Source of the DNA: an uncultured Pseudomonadota bacterium
Lineage (GTDB): Bacteria; Pseudomonadota; Gammaproteobacteria; Steroidobacterales; Steroidobacteraceae
Assembly (NCBI GenBank): GCA_903832085.1
Contig: CAIKZZ010000007.1
Location: 62,001-126,000 of the forward strand
Direction of reading: 5' to 3'
Length of the DNA: 64,000 nucleotides
A program made the position numbers and the translations under genes. Below, piece by piece: positions 28,334 to 38,960 of the stretch. The notes below the pieces were generated by a model. That model was not told where the DNA came from. It saw nothing but the letters and a program-made list of their open reading frames with translations, and ran no database searches. Position 1 is the first letter of the stretch; each line of letters begins with the position of its first letter.

Positions 28334-29513
28334 TTTGGTGACGAGACGTAGCGCGCGTCTCCAGCATTACGACTGCGGGCAGCGGCTTTCCTTCAACAAA
28401 TTCTAGAAAAGCCCCACCACCTGTGGAGATATACGAAATATCTTCTTCGACGCCATATTTCTCGATGGCGGCCAGCGTGTCGCCGCCTCCAGCTAACGAA
28501 AAGGCCTTGGAACGAGCAATTGCGCCAGCCAGCGCTTTTGTCCCCTCACCAAACTGATCAATCTCAAACACACCAACCGGGCCATTCCAAACTATAGTGC
28601 CAGCCTGGTCGATAATTTTGGACAAACGTTCGACAGTATCCGGACCGATATCTAAAATTAAGTCATCGGCAGAAACTTGCCCTACGAGCTTAACGTCAGC
28701 CTCAGCCTTGGTCGAAAATTCGCGCGCTACAACAACGTCGGTCGGCAAAGGTATTGCTACTCCTTTGGCCTTGGAAAGCGTCATCAAGCGCTTGGCAATA
28801 TCAACCATATCCGGCTCAGCAAGACTCTTCCCGATGGGATAGCCGGCGGCAAGCAAGAATGTATTGGCGATTCCACCACCAACGATTAATTGATCAACCT
28901 TATTCAGTAGCGACTCAAGTACAGTTAACTTGGTAGAGACCTTAGACCCCGCGACAATGGCAACTAAGGGTCGCTTTGGCTTATCGAGCGCTTTATCCAG
29001 TGCGATCAACTCATTGACAAGCAGTGGGCCCGCACAAGCAATAGCAGCAAATTTTGCGACTCCATGTGTACTGGCTTCAGCGCGATGCGCAGTACCAAAC
29101 GCATCCATCACAAAGACATCGCAAAGCGCGGCCATCTTACGTGAAAGGTCTTCGGCGTCGTTTTTCTCGCCCTTATTAAAACGCACATTTTCAAGCAAAA
29201 CTACTTTGCCAAATTCCACAGACACGCCGTCGAGCCACTGAGTGATTAGCGGGACTTTCTGCCCTAGTAACTCAGACAGTTTTGCAGCAACCGGGGCCAG
29301 AGAAAACTCTTCACTTGGCACCCCTTCAGTAGGCCGCCCAAGATGAGACATCACCATCACGGCAGCGCCGGCCGCTAGCGCTGCTTTTATAGTTGGCAGC
29401 GCCGCACGTATGCGCGCCTCACTAGTAACTAAACCATCCGCAATCGGCACATTCAAATCTTCGCGGATGAGCACACGCTTGCCAGCAAGCACCACGTCTT
29501 GCATGCGTATCAC
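28323..29513 (-). CDS. pgk: Phosphoglycerate kinase
   Basis: Transfers phosphate from 1,3-bisphosphoglycerate to ADP. The N-terminal [42 protein letters not shown] motifs and the nucleotide-site block [21 protein letters not shown] are intact. The start is ambiguous. GTG 29513 gives an N-terminus that lines up with E. coli Pgk ([13 protein letters not shown]) and lies 13 nt after a perfect AGGAGG (plus 29527-29532). GTG 29552 overlaps the gap stop by 4 bp and would add 13 residues. The C-terminus ([11 protein letters not shown]) runs a little past the usual end. Confidence 0.95.
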   Translation of the reverse strand: MIRMQDVVLAGKRVLIREDLNVPIADGLVTSEARIRAALPTIKAALAAGAAVMVMSHLGRPTEGVPSEEFSLAPVAAKLSELLGQKVPLITQWLDGVSVEFGKVVLLENVRFNKGEKNDAEDLSRKMAALCDVFVMDAFGTAHRAEASTHGVAKFAAIACAGPLLVNELIALDKALDKPKRPLVAIVAGSKVSTKLTVLESLLNKVDQLIVGGGIANTFLLAAGYPIGKSLAEPDMVDIAKRLMTLSKAKGVAIPLPTDVVVAREFSTKAEADVKLVGQVSADDLILDIGPDTVERLSKIIDQAGTIVWNGPVGVFEIDQFGEGTKALAGAIARSKAFSLAGGGDTLAAIEKYGVEEDISYISTGGGAFLEFVEGKPLPAVVMLETRATSRHQNGV

Positions 29514-29548
29514 GCGACTAGAAACGCCTCCTAAACTCTGAGGTTGGC

Positions 29549-30562
29549 TCACTTAGCACGACTCCACGCCAACGTGGTATCCAACATGCGATTTGAAAAA
29601 CCCCACTCGTTGTCATACCACGAACAGACCTTCACAAGAGTGCCGTCAATCACCTTCGTCAGCGAAGCATCATATGTTGATGATGCGGAATCATGATTGA
29701 AGTCGACCGAGACAAGCGGCTGATCATTGTAAGCGAGAATGCCCTTCAAAGGACCGTCGGCAGCAGCCTTAAGGATCGCGTTGATCTCTTCAACCGTCGT
29801 AGCACGCTTTGCAGTAAATGTCAGGTCAACAAGCGAAACGTTTATTGTTGGTACTCGCACCGCAAAGCCATCGAGCTTACCTTTCAGGTCTGGGAGTACT
29901 AGGCCAACAGCAGCGGCTGCACCAGTCTTCGTTGGAATCATTGACATCGTGGCAGAACGAGCGCGACGCAAATCCTTATGAAATACATCCGTGAGCACTT
30001 GGTCATTGGTATACGAGTGCACGGTAGTCATGATGCCGCTGACTACACCAATAGTGTCATGCAGAGGCTTTACCAAAGGAGCAAGACAGTTTGTCGTGCA
30101 TGAGGCATTGGAGATAACCGTCATGCCGCTTGTCAGCGTGCTGTGATTAACTCCGTAGACGATGGTGGCGTCCACGACGCCCTCTGCAGGTGCCGAGATC
30201 ACTACCTTCTTTGCGCCGCCCTCGATGTGCTTGGTGGCTTTTTCCTTAGTAGCAAACAAGCCCGTGCACTCCAGCACAAAATCGACTCCCAAGGCGCCCC
30301 ACGGTAATTTCGCCGGATCGCGCTCGGCCACTACCCGGATACGATCTCCATTAACCACCATGCAATCACCGTCAACGCTGACTTCGCCGGGAAAGCGGCC
30401 ATGAGCGGTGTCAAAACGAGTTAGATGTGCGTTGGTGCTAGCATCTCCAAGGTCATTGATGGCAACGATCTGAATCTCATGTGACCGCTTGCCCTCATAG
30501 AGAGCCCGCAGCACATTACGACCAATGCGGCCATAACCATTAATTCCTACCTTAATTGCCAT
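29549..30562 (-). CDS. gap: Glyceraldehyde-3-phosphate dehydrogenase, type I
   Basis: Oxidative phosphorylation of glyceraldehyde 3-phosphate. 337 residues with the Rossmann start [17 protein letters not shown], the catalytic cysteine in [13 protein letters not shown], the catalytic histidine in [10 protein letters not shown] and the C-terminal [14 protein letters not shown]. The residue after the second strand (AINDLGD) is Asp, which favours NAD. AGAGGG lies 7 nt before the ATG. Second gene of the tkt-gap-pgk-pyk unit, 45 bp after tkt. Confidence 0.97.
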   Translation of the reverse strand: MAIKVGINGYGRIGRNVLRALYEGKRSHEIQIVAINDLGDASTNAHLTRFDTAHGRFPGEVSVDGDCMVVNGDRIRVVAERDPAKLPWGALGVDFVLECTGLFATKEKATKHIEGGAKKVVISAPAEGVVDATIVYGVNHSTLTSGMTVISNASCTTNCLAPLVKPLHDTIGVVSGIMTTVHSYTNDQVLTDVFHKDLRRARSATMSMIPTKTGAAAAVGLVLPDLKGKLDGFAVRVPTINVSLVDLTFTAKRATTVEEINAILKAAADGPLKGILAYNDQPLVSVDFNHDSASSTYDASLTKVIDGTLVKVCSWYDNEWGFSNRMLDTTLAWSRAK

Positions 30563-30607
30563 CGTGGAACCCTCTTTCTTGCTAATCCCATTATTAAGAA
30601 CGATTGA

Positions 30608-32605
30608 TCACGCACTTAGTACGCGCTCGGCTACGCGCACAACGTCAGCAACCGTGAACCCATAGTGCTTGAATAAATCTTTCGCCGGCGCCGACGCCCC
30701 AAAGGTGTCTATACCAATTACGTTGGCACGATCACCAACGTAGCGACACCAGTAGTCACGGACGCCTGCCTCGACCGCAACACGTGGTATGCCGGGCGGC
30801 AGGATGTCACGCCGGTAGGCTTCACTCTGGGCATCAAAGACCTCAGCACATGGCATGGACACAACCCGTGCCTTATGCCCCTTAGTCTCAAGCTCTCGCG
30901 CCGCCTCGACCGCGAGCGAAACTTCAGATCCTGTGGCCATCAATAACACATCCGGCGCGCCGACTGTATCCACGAGCACGTAGCCGCCACGATGCACGTG
31001 CGTCAACTGCTCCGATGTGCGTGGCTGGTGAGGCAGCGCCTGACGCGACAATACAAGCCCTGTAGGCCCGGTACGACGCTCAATGGCAGCCACCCATGCA
31101 GCATGAGCCTCCACCGCATCGCATGGACGCCAAACATGCATATTCGGTATTAGCCGTAACGTCGCTAGCTGCTCGATGGGCTGATGAGTTGGGCCATCTT
31201 CGCCAAGGCCTATCGAATCATGAGACCAGACAAATATAGACGGCACTCGCATCAGGCATGCCATGCGCACGGCGTTACGAGCATAATCAGAGAACACTAA
31301 GAACGTGCCGCCATATGGCAGCAGCCCTCCGTGTAATGCCATGCCGTTCATCGCGGCAGACATGCCAAACTCTCGCACGCCATACCAAACATAATTGCCG
31401 CTAGCGTCCTGGCGCGTGATCCCTTTGGAACCCTTACGCCACGTATTATTAGAACCCGTCAGGTCTGCTGAGCCACCAATCAACTCGGGCAGGTGCGCAC
31501 CGAACACATTGAGCGCTGATTGAGACGACTGCCGTGTTGCCACGGTGGGTCCCGCTGCCTGCACTGCCAACATCGTTTCACGAACTAAAGACGCCCAGTC
31601 TGCCGGTAGCCGACCCGCCAATCTGCGCTCAAGCTCGATGGCTTGCGCACCGTATGCTGTGTGGTACTCCTTCATCAAGCGCCGCCACTTATTTTCAAGG
31701 CGCTTGCCTTTCGCACGAGCGTCCCATGAGGCACTAATATCTTCTGGAATTTCAAAGGGTGCGTAAGGCCAATCGAGCGCCTTACGCGCAAATGCGACCT
31801 CATCAGGTCCAAGCGCGGCTCCATGAACAGCTTCAGTACCCTGCTTATTCGGCGAACCCCAGCCAATGACCGTTTTGCAGCAAATCAGCGTCGGCTTATC
31901 GGTTTCTTTGCGCGCCTTACGAATCGCTTTACTAATGGCATCTGCATCATGACCATCCACCGCTTTAATCACCTGCCAGCCATATGCTTCAAATCGCTTC
32001 GGGGTGTCATCCGTAAACCAACCCGTCACATGGCCATCAATAGAAATACCGTTGTCATCATAAAAACAAATGAGCTTACCTAAACCCAAAGTGCCGGCCA
32101 GCGATGCCGCCTCATGAGAAATGCCTTCCATCAAGCAACCATCGCCAACAAATACGTAGGTGTGATGATCAACGATCGTGAATCCAGGTCGGTTGAAGCT
32201 AGCTGCCATATGCCGCTCAGCGAGCGCCATGCCGACCGCATTGGCAAGCCCCTGACCCAGAGGTCCCGTGGTGGTCTCAATGCCAAGGCGAGCATCGCGT
32301 TCAGGATGTCCGGCAGTATGCGAGCCTAGTTGGCGAAACCGTTTCAGATCATCAATCGATAAAGGATAGCCGGTCAGATGCAGTAGCGAATACAAAAGCA
32401 TTGAGCCATGGCCGTTCGATAGCACAAAGCGGTCACGATCAAACCACTGAGCATTTGCAGGATTATGTTTTAGAAAATCTCGCCACAGGACTTCGGCGAT
32501 ATCAGCCATGCCCATTGGCATCCCCGGGTGGCCCGAATTCGCCGCTTGAACCGCGTCCATACTGAGTGCGCGAAGGGCATTGGCAAGTGGCCGACGGTTG
32601 GACAT
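30608..32605 (-). CDS. tkt: Transketolase
   Basis: Thiamine-diphosphate enzyme of the non-oxidative pentose phosphate pathway. 665 residues from ATG 32605 ([20 protein letters not shown]); the upstream frame to 32674 adds a non-conserved leader. ThDP-binding [40 protein letters not shown]-like start [12 protein letters not shown], catalytic residues in [19 protein letters not shown] and HSD-type [14 protein letters not shown] are present. Leads the lower-glycolysis run gap-pgk-pyk, a linkage also seen in other gammaproteobacteria and in autotrophs. No fba follows here. Confidence 0.96.
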   Translation of the reverse strand: MSNRRPLANALRALSMDAVQAANSGHPGMPMGMADIAEVLWRDFLKHNPANAQWFDRDRFVLSNGHGSMLLYSLLHLTGYPLSIDDLKRFRQLGSHTAGHPERDARLGIETTTGPLGQGLANAVGMALAERHMAASFNRPGFTIVDHHTYVFVGDGCLMEGISHEAASLAGTLGLGKLICFYDDNGISIDGHVTGWFTDDTPKRFEAYGWQVIKAVDGHDADAISKAIRKARKETDKPTLICCKTVIGWGSPNKQGTEAVHGAALGPDEVAFARKALDWPYAPFEIPEDISASWDARAKGKRLENKWRRLMKEYHTAYGAQAIELERRLAGRLPADWASLVRETMLAVQAAGPTVATRQSSQSALNVFGAHLPELIGGSADLTGSNNTWRKGSKGITRQDASGNYVWYGVREFGMSAAMNGMALHGGLLPYGGTFLVFSDYARNAVRMACLMRVPSIFVWSHDSIGLGEDGPTHQPIEQLATLRLIPNMHVWRPCDAVEAHAAWVAAIERRTGPTGLVLSRQALPHQPRTSEQLTHVHRGGYVLVDTVGAPDVLLMATGSEVSLAVEAARELETKGHKARVVSMPCAEVFDAQSEAYRRDILPPGIPRVAVEAGVRDYWCRYVGDRANVIGIDTFGASAPAKDLFKHYGFTVADVVRVAERVLSA

Positions 32606-32611
32606 GGGGGT

Positions 32612-32659
32612 CTCGGTTAGGTGAACAAGGGCGCCTATTGTCCAACAGGCGCCTCCGAG
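32612..32659. repeat. Nested inverted repeat between tkt and metK
   Basis: GGCGCCT and AGGCGCC form a 7-bp dyad (around 32630-32654) nested inside CTCGG (32612-32616) and CCGAG (32655-32659), in the 127-bp divergent gap. No T-run follows. A TATACT at 32683-32688 just downstream may be the metK -10. It could be an operator or leader hairpin; function unknown. Confidence 0.4.
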
Positions 32660-32732
32660 GGGCAATGTGATCATTTAGGCGGTATACTCATCGCCTTCAT
32701 GTAACGGATGCGCTATACGCGCGGTAGGCCCC

Positions 32733-33896
32733 ATGGCTTCAAATAGCTTTCTATTCACCTCGGAATCGGTCTCGGAAGGCCATCCGGACAAGGTAGCTGA
32801 CCAAATCTCCGATGCGGTTCTGGACGCGATCCTCCGGGAAGACCGCAAAGCCCGCGTTGCCTGCGAGACGCTGATCAAGACCGGTTGCGTAATTCTGGCT
32901 GGAGAAGTGACCACCAAAGCATGGGTTGATCTCGAAGCGATCGTTAGAAAAACCGTGCTGCGGATCGGTTACAACCACTCAGACATGGGCTTTGATGGCG
33001 CAAGTTGCGCGGTCATTAACATCATCGGCAAGCAATCCCCAGACATAGCACAGGGCGTTGATCGCAAGGATCCTCGCAAGCAAGGCGCGGGTGATCAAGG
33101 GCTTATGTTCGGTTATGCAAGCAACGAAACAGATGTTTTGATGCCAGCGCCGATTACTTACGCACACCGTCTCGTGCAACGTCAGGCGTCGATCCGCCGT
33201 AGCAAACGGCTGCCATGGCTGCGTCCAGACGCAAAGAGCCAGATTACATTCCGGTATGAGCATGACCGACCGGTGGGCATTGAAGCCGTTGTCCTATCGA
33301 CACAGCACGCCCCAACGGTCAGTCAGCGCGAACTACGCGAAGGTGTCATGGAGGAAATTATCCTACCAACCCTTCCAAAACGTTGGATCTCCAAGAAAAC
33401 CAAATTTCATATTAATCCAACTGGGAAATTCGTCATCGGCGGGCCCGTCGGCGACTGTGGCCTCACAGGACGCAAAATCATCGTGGATACCTATGGCGGT
33501 TATGCCCGTCACGGTGGCGGCGCTTTCTCAGGAAAAGATCCCTCTAAGGTAGACCGCTCGGCGGCCTACGCTGCCCGTTACGTGGCAAAAAATATCGTTG
33601 CCGCTGGCCTCGCCGAGCGCTGCGAAGTACAAGTCTCCTACGCCATTGGCGTGGCCGAGCCTACCTCTGTGATGGTTGAAACGTTTGGTACTAGCAAGCT
33701 ATCGCGTGAAAAACTCACGCAACTTGTGCTGAGACACTTCGATTTAACGCCCTATGGTCTGCGCCAAATGCTAGACCTCGCCCGGCCGATATATGAGGCC
33801 ACTGCTGCATACGGACACTTTGGACGTAATGAAGCTGACTTCACCTGGGAAGCGACCGACAAGGCGCGCGCCCTGAAAGCCGACGCAAAAAAATAA
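32733..33896 (+). CDS. metK: MetK, S-adenosylmethionine synthetase
   Basis: Makes SAM from methionine and ATP. 387 residues: [24 protein letters not shown] near the N-terminus, [12 protein letters not shown], the DxGLTGRKI ([17 protein letters not shown]) and [19 protein letters not shown] signatures are all present, and the C-terminus is normal. It starts the metK - SAH riboswitch - ahcY unit, so synthesis of SAM and removal of its by-product SAH are adjacent. No strong Shine-Dalgarno is visible before the ATG (GGTAGG). Confidence 0.97.
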   Translation: MASNSFLFTSESVSEGHPDKVADQISDAVLDAILREDRKARVACETLIKTGCVILAGEVTTKAWVDLEAIVRKTVLRIGYNHSDMGFDGASCAVINIIGKQSPDIAQGVDRKDPRKQGAGDQGLMFGYASNETDVLMPAPITYAHRLVQRQASIRRSKRLPWLRPDAKSQITFRYEHDRPVGIEAVVLSTQHAPTVSQRELREGVMEEIILPTLPKRWISKKTKFHINPTGKFVIGGPVGDCGLTGRKIIVDTYGGYARHGGGAFSGKDPSKVDRSAAYAARYVAKNIVAAGLAERCEVQVSYAIGVAEPTSVMVETFGTSKLSREKLTQLVLRHFDLTPYGLRQMLDLARPIYEATAAYGHFGRNEADFTWEATDKARALKADAKK

Positions 33897-33906
33897 TTTT
33901 TGAAAT

Positions 33907-33994
33907 ACCGTCGCTCTGAGGGGCGCTGCAGCGACGCGGGAACAGCCTGCGTCTGCCAGGCTCAGTAGGGACGGTCGACTTGAAACGGCGCCCA
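33907..33994 (+). promoter_or_regulatory. SAH riboswitch upstream of ahcY
   Basis: Matches the S-adenosylhomocysteine riboswitch (ahcY motif): GAGGGGCGCTGCAGCGAC, then CCAGGCTCAG, then GAAACGGCGCCCA, in consensus order. P1 pairs CCGTC/CTGAG (33908-33920) with CTCAG/GACGG (33961-33974). The pseudoknot pairs GGGCGC (33921-33926) with GCGCCC (33988-33993). P2 hairpin follows the GCTGC core. It lies 27 bp before the ahcY start, whose Shine-Dalgarno AAAGGAG is immediately downstream. The class turns expression on when SAH accumulates, so it would raise SAH hydrolase. Confidence 0.92.
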
Positions 33995-34021
33995 TTCAGT
34001 CTCTAATAAAGGAGAGATCGA

Positions 34022-35434
34022 ATGAGTGCAGTAGTTCAGTTGAAGAATGATTTTCACGTGGCGGATCTTGCGCTTGCTGACTTTGGTCGCAAGGAAATCG
34101 CTATCGCTGAGACTGAGATGCCAGGTCTTATGTCGGTACGCGAAGAATATGCGGCGCAGCAGCCTCTGAAGGGTGCGCGTATTGCCGGCTCCCTACACAT
34201 GACCATCCAAACAGCCGTACTTATCGAGACGCTCACCGCGCTTGGTGCAGATGTACGCTGGGCATCATGCAATATCTACTCAACGCAGGACCACGCCGCT
34301 GCGGCCATTGTGAAAGCAGGAACCCCTGTTTTCGCCTATAAAGGCGAGTCACTGAAGGACTACTGGGAATTCACCCATAAGATCTTTGAGTGGTCAGATG
34401 GCGGCGCGCCTAACATGATTCTTGATGATGGCGGCGACGCAACGCTGCTCGTCCACCTTGGGCTCAAGGCAGAATCAGACCCAAGCGTTATCACTAACCC
34501 CACCAATGAAGAGGAAGAAGCGCTGTACGCGGCCATCGCACAGCGCTTGAAAGCAAAGCCTGGTTTTTATAAAAACCTCGCCAAGAACATCAAGGGTGTT
34601 ACGGAAGAAACCACCACCGGCGTTCACCGCCTGTATCAGATGCAGAAAGAAGGTCGATTACTATTCCCTGCAATCAACGTCAATGACTCGGTCACTAAGT
34701 CAAAGTTTGACAACCTTTATGGTTGCCGTGAGTCGCTGGTTGATGCGATCAAACGCGCCACTGACGTCATGATCGCTGGCAAGGTTGCGGTCGTCGCAGG
34801 GTATGGGGATGTCGGCAAAGGTAGCGCCCAGGCTCTCAAAGCCCTATCCGCCCAAGTCTGGGTCACTGAAATTGACCCTATTTGTGCGCTGCAGGCGGCA
34901 ATGGATGGCTACCGCGTGGTCACCATGGAGTATGCCGCGGACAAGGCCGATATCTTTGTGACCGCGACCGGCAATCTGTGCGTCATCAATAAGGGCCATA
35001 TGCAGCGAATGAAGCACAATTCGATCGTCTGCAATATTGGTCACTTTGACTCAGAGATCGACGTTGCAAGCCTTGCTACATGCCAATGGGAAGAGATCAA
35101 GCCACAAGTGGACCACGTCATTTTCCCAGATGGCAAGCGCATCATCATCTTGGCGAGGGGACGACTTGTAAATCTAGGCTGTGGCACAGGGCATCCATCT
35201 TTCGTTATGTCGAACTCATTTGCGAATCAAACGCTCGCACAGATCGAACTGTGGACCAAACTTTCGCAATACAAAAATGAGGTCTACACACTGCCGAAGC
35301 ATCTTGATGAGCACGTCGCTCGCCTACATCTCAAGAAGTTGGGTGCTGAACTCACAGAGCTGTCGGCTGAACAGGCGGCTTATATTGGTGTGCCAGTGGC
35401 AGGTCCGTTTAAGTCTGACTCGTATCGCTACTAA
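34022..35434 (+). CDS. ahcY: AhcY, S-adenosylhomocysteine hydrolase
   Basis: NAD-dependent, reversible hydrolysis of SAH to homocysteine and adenosine, relieving SAH inhibition of methyltransferases. 470 residues. [34 protein letters not shown], the NAD loop [16 protein letters not shown] and the C-terminal [10 protein letters not shown] (Lys/Tyr at the NAD site) are all intact. AAAGGAG 8 nt before the ATG. Controlled by the SAH riboswitch just upstream; a perfect 13-bp hairpin follows the stop. Confidence 0.98.
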   Translation: MSAVVQLKNDFHVADLALADFGRKEIAIAETEMPGLMSVREEYAAQQPLKGARIAGSLHMTIQTAVLIETLTALGADVRWASCNIYSTQDHAAAAIVKAGTPVFAYKGESLKDYWEFTHKIFEWSDGGAPNMILDDGGDATLLVHLGLKAESDPSVITNPTNEEEEALYAAIAQRLKAKPGFYKNLAKNIKGVTEETTTGVHRLYQMQKEGRLLFPAINVNDSVTKSKFDNLYGCRESLVDAIKRATDVMIAGKVAVVAGYGDVGKGSAQALKALSAQVWVTEIDPICALQAAMDGYRVVTMEYAADKADIFVTATGNLCVINKGHMQRMKHNSIVCNIGHFDSEIDVASLATCQWEEIKPQVDHVIFPDGKRIIILARGRLVNLGCGTGHPSFVMSNSFANQTLAQIELWTKLSQYKNEVYTLPKHLDEHVARLHLKKLGAELTELSAEQAAYIGVPVAGPFKSDSYRY

Positions 35435-35452
35435 GTTAAGAAGACGTAAGAG

Positions 35453-35486
35453 CCCACCAAGTCAATCATGTGGTTGACTTGGTGGG
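35453..35486 (+). other. Perfect 13-bp hairpin between ahcY and cpdA, no U-tract
   Basis: CCCACCAAGTCAA (35453-35465) and TTGACTTGGTGGG (35474-35486) are perfect complements around the 8-nt loop TCATGTGG, 18 bp after the ahcY stop. TCGTGACG follows, not a T-run, so an intrinsic terminator is only partly supported. It may stabilise the ahcY message 3' end or separate it from the phosphodiesterase gene that starts 16 bp on. Confidence 0.65.
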
Positions 35487-35502
35487 TCGTGACGTTGCTC
35501 TC

Positions 35503-36252
35503 ATGACCAGCTCAAAGCTTTATGTGCTGCAACTGACAGACTTGCACTTAAGTGCGGATGTCACAGCACAGTTTCGCGGCGTCAATCCATACGAAACTCT
35601 GAAAGCAACGCTAGCTAATAGCGCGCATCAATTTCCATGGTCTGCAGTACTGCTGACTGGCGATCTCGTGAATGATGATGCACGTGCTTATGCGCTAATA
35701 CCGCCACTATTCGCGAGTATTGACGCGCCCATTTACTGCATGCCGGGTAATCATGACATGCCAAATGCCATGGTAGCGGCCCTCGATTCTCCCACTTTTG
35801 TTGTAAACGGCTCAGGCGTCCACGATGCATGGCTAATCATCACTCTCGACACAAGCATCCACTCCATGGCGGCCGGACGCCTGAGTGACGCGGAATTGGT
35901 GCGCTTAGAGGCAACGTTAAGCGCATATCCTGATAAATATGCGCTTATCGCTTTACATCACCCACCGGTCAAAATGGATAGCGCTTGGCTTGACGCAATT
36001 TCGCTACAAAATGCTGCAGAGCTATTCGCTGTGCTGGCTCGCCACCCCAAAGTGCGCGTCGTAACGTGGGGACACGCACATCAGCAGTTCGACGCCGAAC
36101 ACGGCCAGGTGAGCCTCGTATGCACACCTGCAACATGCGTGCAATTTAAGCCCCATACAGACAACTTTATGGTCGACAGTTTGTCACCAGCCTATCGCTG
36201 GTTTTGCCTCAAAGACAATGGTGATGTAGAAACTGATGTCGTTTATATCTAG
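35503..36252 (+). CDS. cpdA: CpdA-like 3',5'-cyclic nucleotide phosphodiesterase / metallophosphoesterase
   Basis: Calcineurin-fold phosphodiesterase of 249 residues with the dinuclear metal motifs TDLHLS, LTGDLVND, GNHD, LHHPP and WGHAHQ. These match the CpdA cAMP phosphodiesterase group, though the substrate is not proven by sequence. ATG 35503 is chosen because a frame from 35470 starts inside the ahcY hairpin. Follows ahcY by 68 bp on the same strand. Confidence 0.85.
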   Translation: MTSSKLYVLQLTDLHLSADVTAQFRGVNPYETLKATLANSAHQFPWSAVLLTGDLVNDDARAYALIPPLFASIDAPIYCMPGNHDMPNAMVAALDSPTFVVNGSGVHDAWLIITLDTSIHSMAAGRLSDAELVRLEATLSAYPDKYALIALHHPPVKMDSAWLDAISLQNAAELFAVLARHPKVRVVTWGHAHQQFDAEHGQVSLVCTPATCVQFKPHTDNFMVDSLSPAYRWFCLKDNGDVETDVVYI

Positions 36253-36286
36253 CACTCAGTGGCGCATGGTGCGCGCAACAGCGAAC

Positions 36287-36463
36287 TCAAAGTTCAATCA
36301 TTTCAAAATCGTCTTTACTGGCCCCACAATCTGGGCAACTCCAGTCAGCGGGCACGTCGACCCAACGAGTCCCCGGCGCAACGCCCCGCTCAGGGTCACC
36401 CTTTGATTCCTCGTAGACATGACCACAAATCACGCAAATCCATGTTTTATTACCGCCACTCAT
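36287..36463 (-). CDS. Rubredoxin
   Basis: 58-residue electron-transfer protein with one iron held by four cysteines: CVICG at 10-14 and CPDCG at 43-47, with the conserved aromatic/proline frame (Tyr17, Trp34, Trp41 and DWSCPDCGASKDDFE). This is the standard rubredoxin pattern, CxxCG-x(n)-CPxCG. It is encoded on the minus strand from ATG 36463, divergent from hemL with 91 bp between, and converges on the phosphodiesterase gene. Found by direct translation; below usual size cut-offs. Confidence 0.95.
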   Translation of the reverse strand: MSGGNKTWICVICGHVYEESKGDPERGVAPGTRWVDVPADWSCPDCGASKDDFEMIEL

Positions 36464-36554
36464 GCGCCAGATCCCTCCCCAGCTCTAAAAAGTTCAAACT
36501 CTCACGGTTTCGAAGCCACACGGCGCCCCTGTACACTGCGCCTAAGAGGTACTC

Positions 36555-37841
36555 ATGACTCGCTCTAGCGAACTTTATCAGGAAGCCTGCCGGTTCATTC
36601 CAGGCGGCGTCAATTCTCCGGTACGCGCCTTTCGCGGGGTCGGTGGTCATCCGCTGTTCTTCACGCGCGCGTTAGGCCCCCACGTTTGGGACGCCGATGG
36701 CGTGAAATACGTGGATTATGTCGGTTCGTGGGGGCCTGCGATCTTAGGACATGCGGATCCGGAGGTCATACGTGCCGTGCAAACAACTGCCGCCAATGGC
36801 CTGTCCTTTGGGGCACCAACGCCTTTAGAAACGGACCTTGCGCGGCTGATTTGTCGCCTAGTGCCTTCGATTGAGCTCGTCCGGATGGTCAGTTCCGGCA
36901 CGGAAGCGACCATGAGTGCGATCCGACTCGCCCGTGGCTTTACTGGACGCGACCTCATTGTGAAATTCGAAGGTTGCTACCACGGGCATTCTGACTCATT
37001 GCTCGTTAAAGCAGGCTCGGGAGCGCTCACCCTCGGAGTACCTACATCTCCAGGGGTACCTGCCGCCTTTGCCGCACAGACCCTCACCCTTGCCTATAAC
37101 GACAGCGAGCAGGTCCGCGCATTATTTCGTGCCCGCGGGGCAGATATAGCCTGCATCATTGTTGAGCCCGTTGCCGGCAACATGAACTGCATTCCACCAG
37201 CGCCGGGTTTCTTAGAAACGCTGCGCGAGGAATGCACGCGGCACAACAGCATTCTGATCTTCGATGAGGTGATGACCGGCTTCCGCGTTGCCCTCGGTGG
37301 TGCTCAGGCGGCCTATGGCATTCAACCAGACCTAACCACTCTGGGTAAGGTAGTGGGCGGCGGCATGCCTGTTGGTGCTTTTGGTGGACGGCGCGAGATC
37401 ATGGAGCATATTGCACCTCTAGGCCCCGTCTACCAAGCCGGAACCCTATCCGGCAACCCTGTGGCAATGGCAGCAGGACTTGCCACACTGCGTGCGCTTG
37501 AAGCGCCGGGCTTTCATGCACAACTACGTGCTGCAACAGATACGCTTGTCAACGGACTGAAAGATGCCGCGGGCGCCGCTGGCGTGGCCCTTGCAACAAA
37601 TCACGTCTGTGGCATGTTCGGAATTTTCTTTACCAACGCGAGTGAAGTAACCGACTACACAGCAGCTACGAGCTGTGATACGGAACGGTTTAAACGGTTT
37701 TTCCACGCAATGCTTAAAGAAGGTGTTTACCTCGCGCCATCGGCCTTCGAGGCTGGCTTTCTATCGATCACACATAGCAGCGCTGAACTTGATTACACCC
37801 TAGCTGCGGCGAGACGGGCGTTCCTTCTTTGTAAGAGCTAA
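36555..37841 (+). CDS. hemL: HemL, glutamate-1-semialdehyde 2,1-aminomutase
   Basis: PLP enzyme making 5-aminolevulinate for haem by the C5 pathway. 428 residues, normal length. Start AAGAGG 5 nt before [19 protein letters not shown] at the N-terminus, [31 protein letters not shown], and the PLP lysine in [17 protein letters not shown] are intact. Followed after 4 bp by a GT9 gene, with which it is probably cotranscribed. A weak TACACT at 36532-36537 may be its -10. Confidence 0.97.
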   Translation: MTRSSELYQEACRFIPGGVNSPVRAFRGVGGHPLFFTRALGPHVWDADGVKYVDYVGSWGPAILGHADPEVIRAVQTTAANGLSFGAPTPLETDLARLICRLVPSIELVRMVSSGTEATMSAIRLARGFTGRDLIVKFEGCYHGHSDSLLVKAGSGALTLGVPTSPGVPAAFAAQTLTLAYNDSEQVRALFRARGADIACIIVEPVAGNMNCIPPAPGFLETLREECTRHNSILIFDEVMTGFRVALGGAQAAYGIQPDLTTLGKVVGGGMPVGAFGGRREIMEHIAPLGPVYQAGTLSGNPVAMAAGLATLRALEAPGFHAQLRAATDTLVNGLKDAAGAAGVALATNHVCGMFGIFFTNASEVTDYTAATSCDTERFKRFFHAMLKEGVYLAPSAFEAGFLSITHSSAELDYTLAAARRAFLLCKS

Positions 37842-37845
37842 GACG

Positions 37846-38889
37846 GTGACGCAGCACCATGTCAGACCTCTTATCGTGCGCTTTGGCGCCTTTGGTGACA
37901 TGGTCCTACTGACATCGCTAATACGCACGTTGTCGCAACGGTATAACTCACCCGTTGACATTGTCTCGTCAGGTCCATGGACTGCACCGCTACTCGCCGG
38001 CCAAATAGGTGTTGGTGATCTTTACTTAGTCAAAAGTCGGCGTCGACCCTATTGGGCCAGCCCAGACCAATGGTCATTGGTCAAAAAACTGCGCGAACGC
38101 GGCATTGGGCCTGTCTGGTTTTTAGATGCGCATGGCCTCGGTAAATCGCTACTTCACCGCGCCGGAATCACCCCCGAGTGGCTCGTTGACGCCAAGGATT
38201 TTCCACGCATTAGTGGTGAGCATTATCTTGAGCAGCAAGCACGCATTGCTAACGCAACCCCGCCAGCCCTGAACGCTGCGCCTGATAGCCATGCAGACAC
38301 GGGGCCACTAGGCGTTGCCATTGCAGTTCCGGCCGAGGCCCGTGTAATGCTTAAAACATGGCTCGCAGAACACGGCCTGGACAGAAGGCCACTATTGCTC
38401 ATACAGGCTGGCAACAAACGCACTATGCGCCGCGGTAATCGACAGCGCGCGAGCAACACAAAATATTGGCCTGAAGCCCACTGGGCGGCCGTAATACAAG
38501 CCATGATGACTCACCATCCCGAACACGCCATCGTGCTCCTCGGTGTTCCAAACGAATACGGGCTCAATGAAGACATCCGGCGGATTACCAACCACCCTGC
38601 CGTCACTAACGCGGCGTCCAGCCTGCCGATACCCTTGTTACTCGCCCTCATGGAACGGGCGGATGGCATGGTGAGTATCGACACAGGCCCCGCGCATGCG
38701 GCAGCCGCCGTGGCTCTACCGATCGTGGTCTTGTTTGGCATGGCTGAACCCGCCTTTTATCGTCCGTGGGGCTTAAGCGGGGCCCCCGTGATTTGTCTGA
38801 CAGCCACGCCTGGGGCACCACTGACGAGCCTACCGATCACTGATGTCATTGAGGCATTCACCAAACTTAAGCTACGTAGCGAGCGCTGA
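37846..38889 (+). CDS. Glycosyltransferase family 9 (heptosyltransferase-like)
   Basis: 347 residues, GTG start 4 bp after the hemL stop. LIVRFGAFGDMVLLTSLIRTL is the GT9 N-terminal signature (…R.G.iGDv), and LLLIQAGNKRTMRRG and the GMVSIDTGPAHAAAAVALPIVVLFG nucleotide-sugar block (Asp/Gly/Pro/His of the family) are present. Family members add heptose or related sugars to LPS core. Whether this one uses ADP-heptose is not resolved; a second GT9 gene is at 60062. Cytoplasmic, likely membrane-associated. Confidence 0.88.
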   Translation: MTQHHVRPLIVRFGAFGDMVLLTSLIRTLSQRYNSPVDIVSSGPWTAPLLAGQIGVGDLYLVKSRRRPYWASPDQWSLVKKLRERGIGPVWFLDAHGLGKSLLHRAGITPEWLVDAKDFPRISGEHYLEQQARIANATPPALNAAPDSHADTGPLGVAIAVPAEARVMLKTWLAEHGLDRRPLLLIQAGNKRTMRRGNRQRASNTKYWPEAHWAAVIQAMMTHHPEHAIVLLGVPNEYGLNEDIRRITNHPAVTNAASSLPIPLLLALMERADGMVSIDTGPAHAAAAVALPIVVLFGMAEPAFYRPWGLSGAPVICLTATPGAPLTSLPITDVIEAFTKLKLRSER

Positions 38890-38960
38890 GCCAGGACCGA
38901 ATTCGTCGACAGAGGCCATTTGGGGTTGTCCAAAGACGATCGGTCGAGTACCGTCGACAC

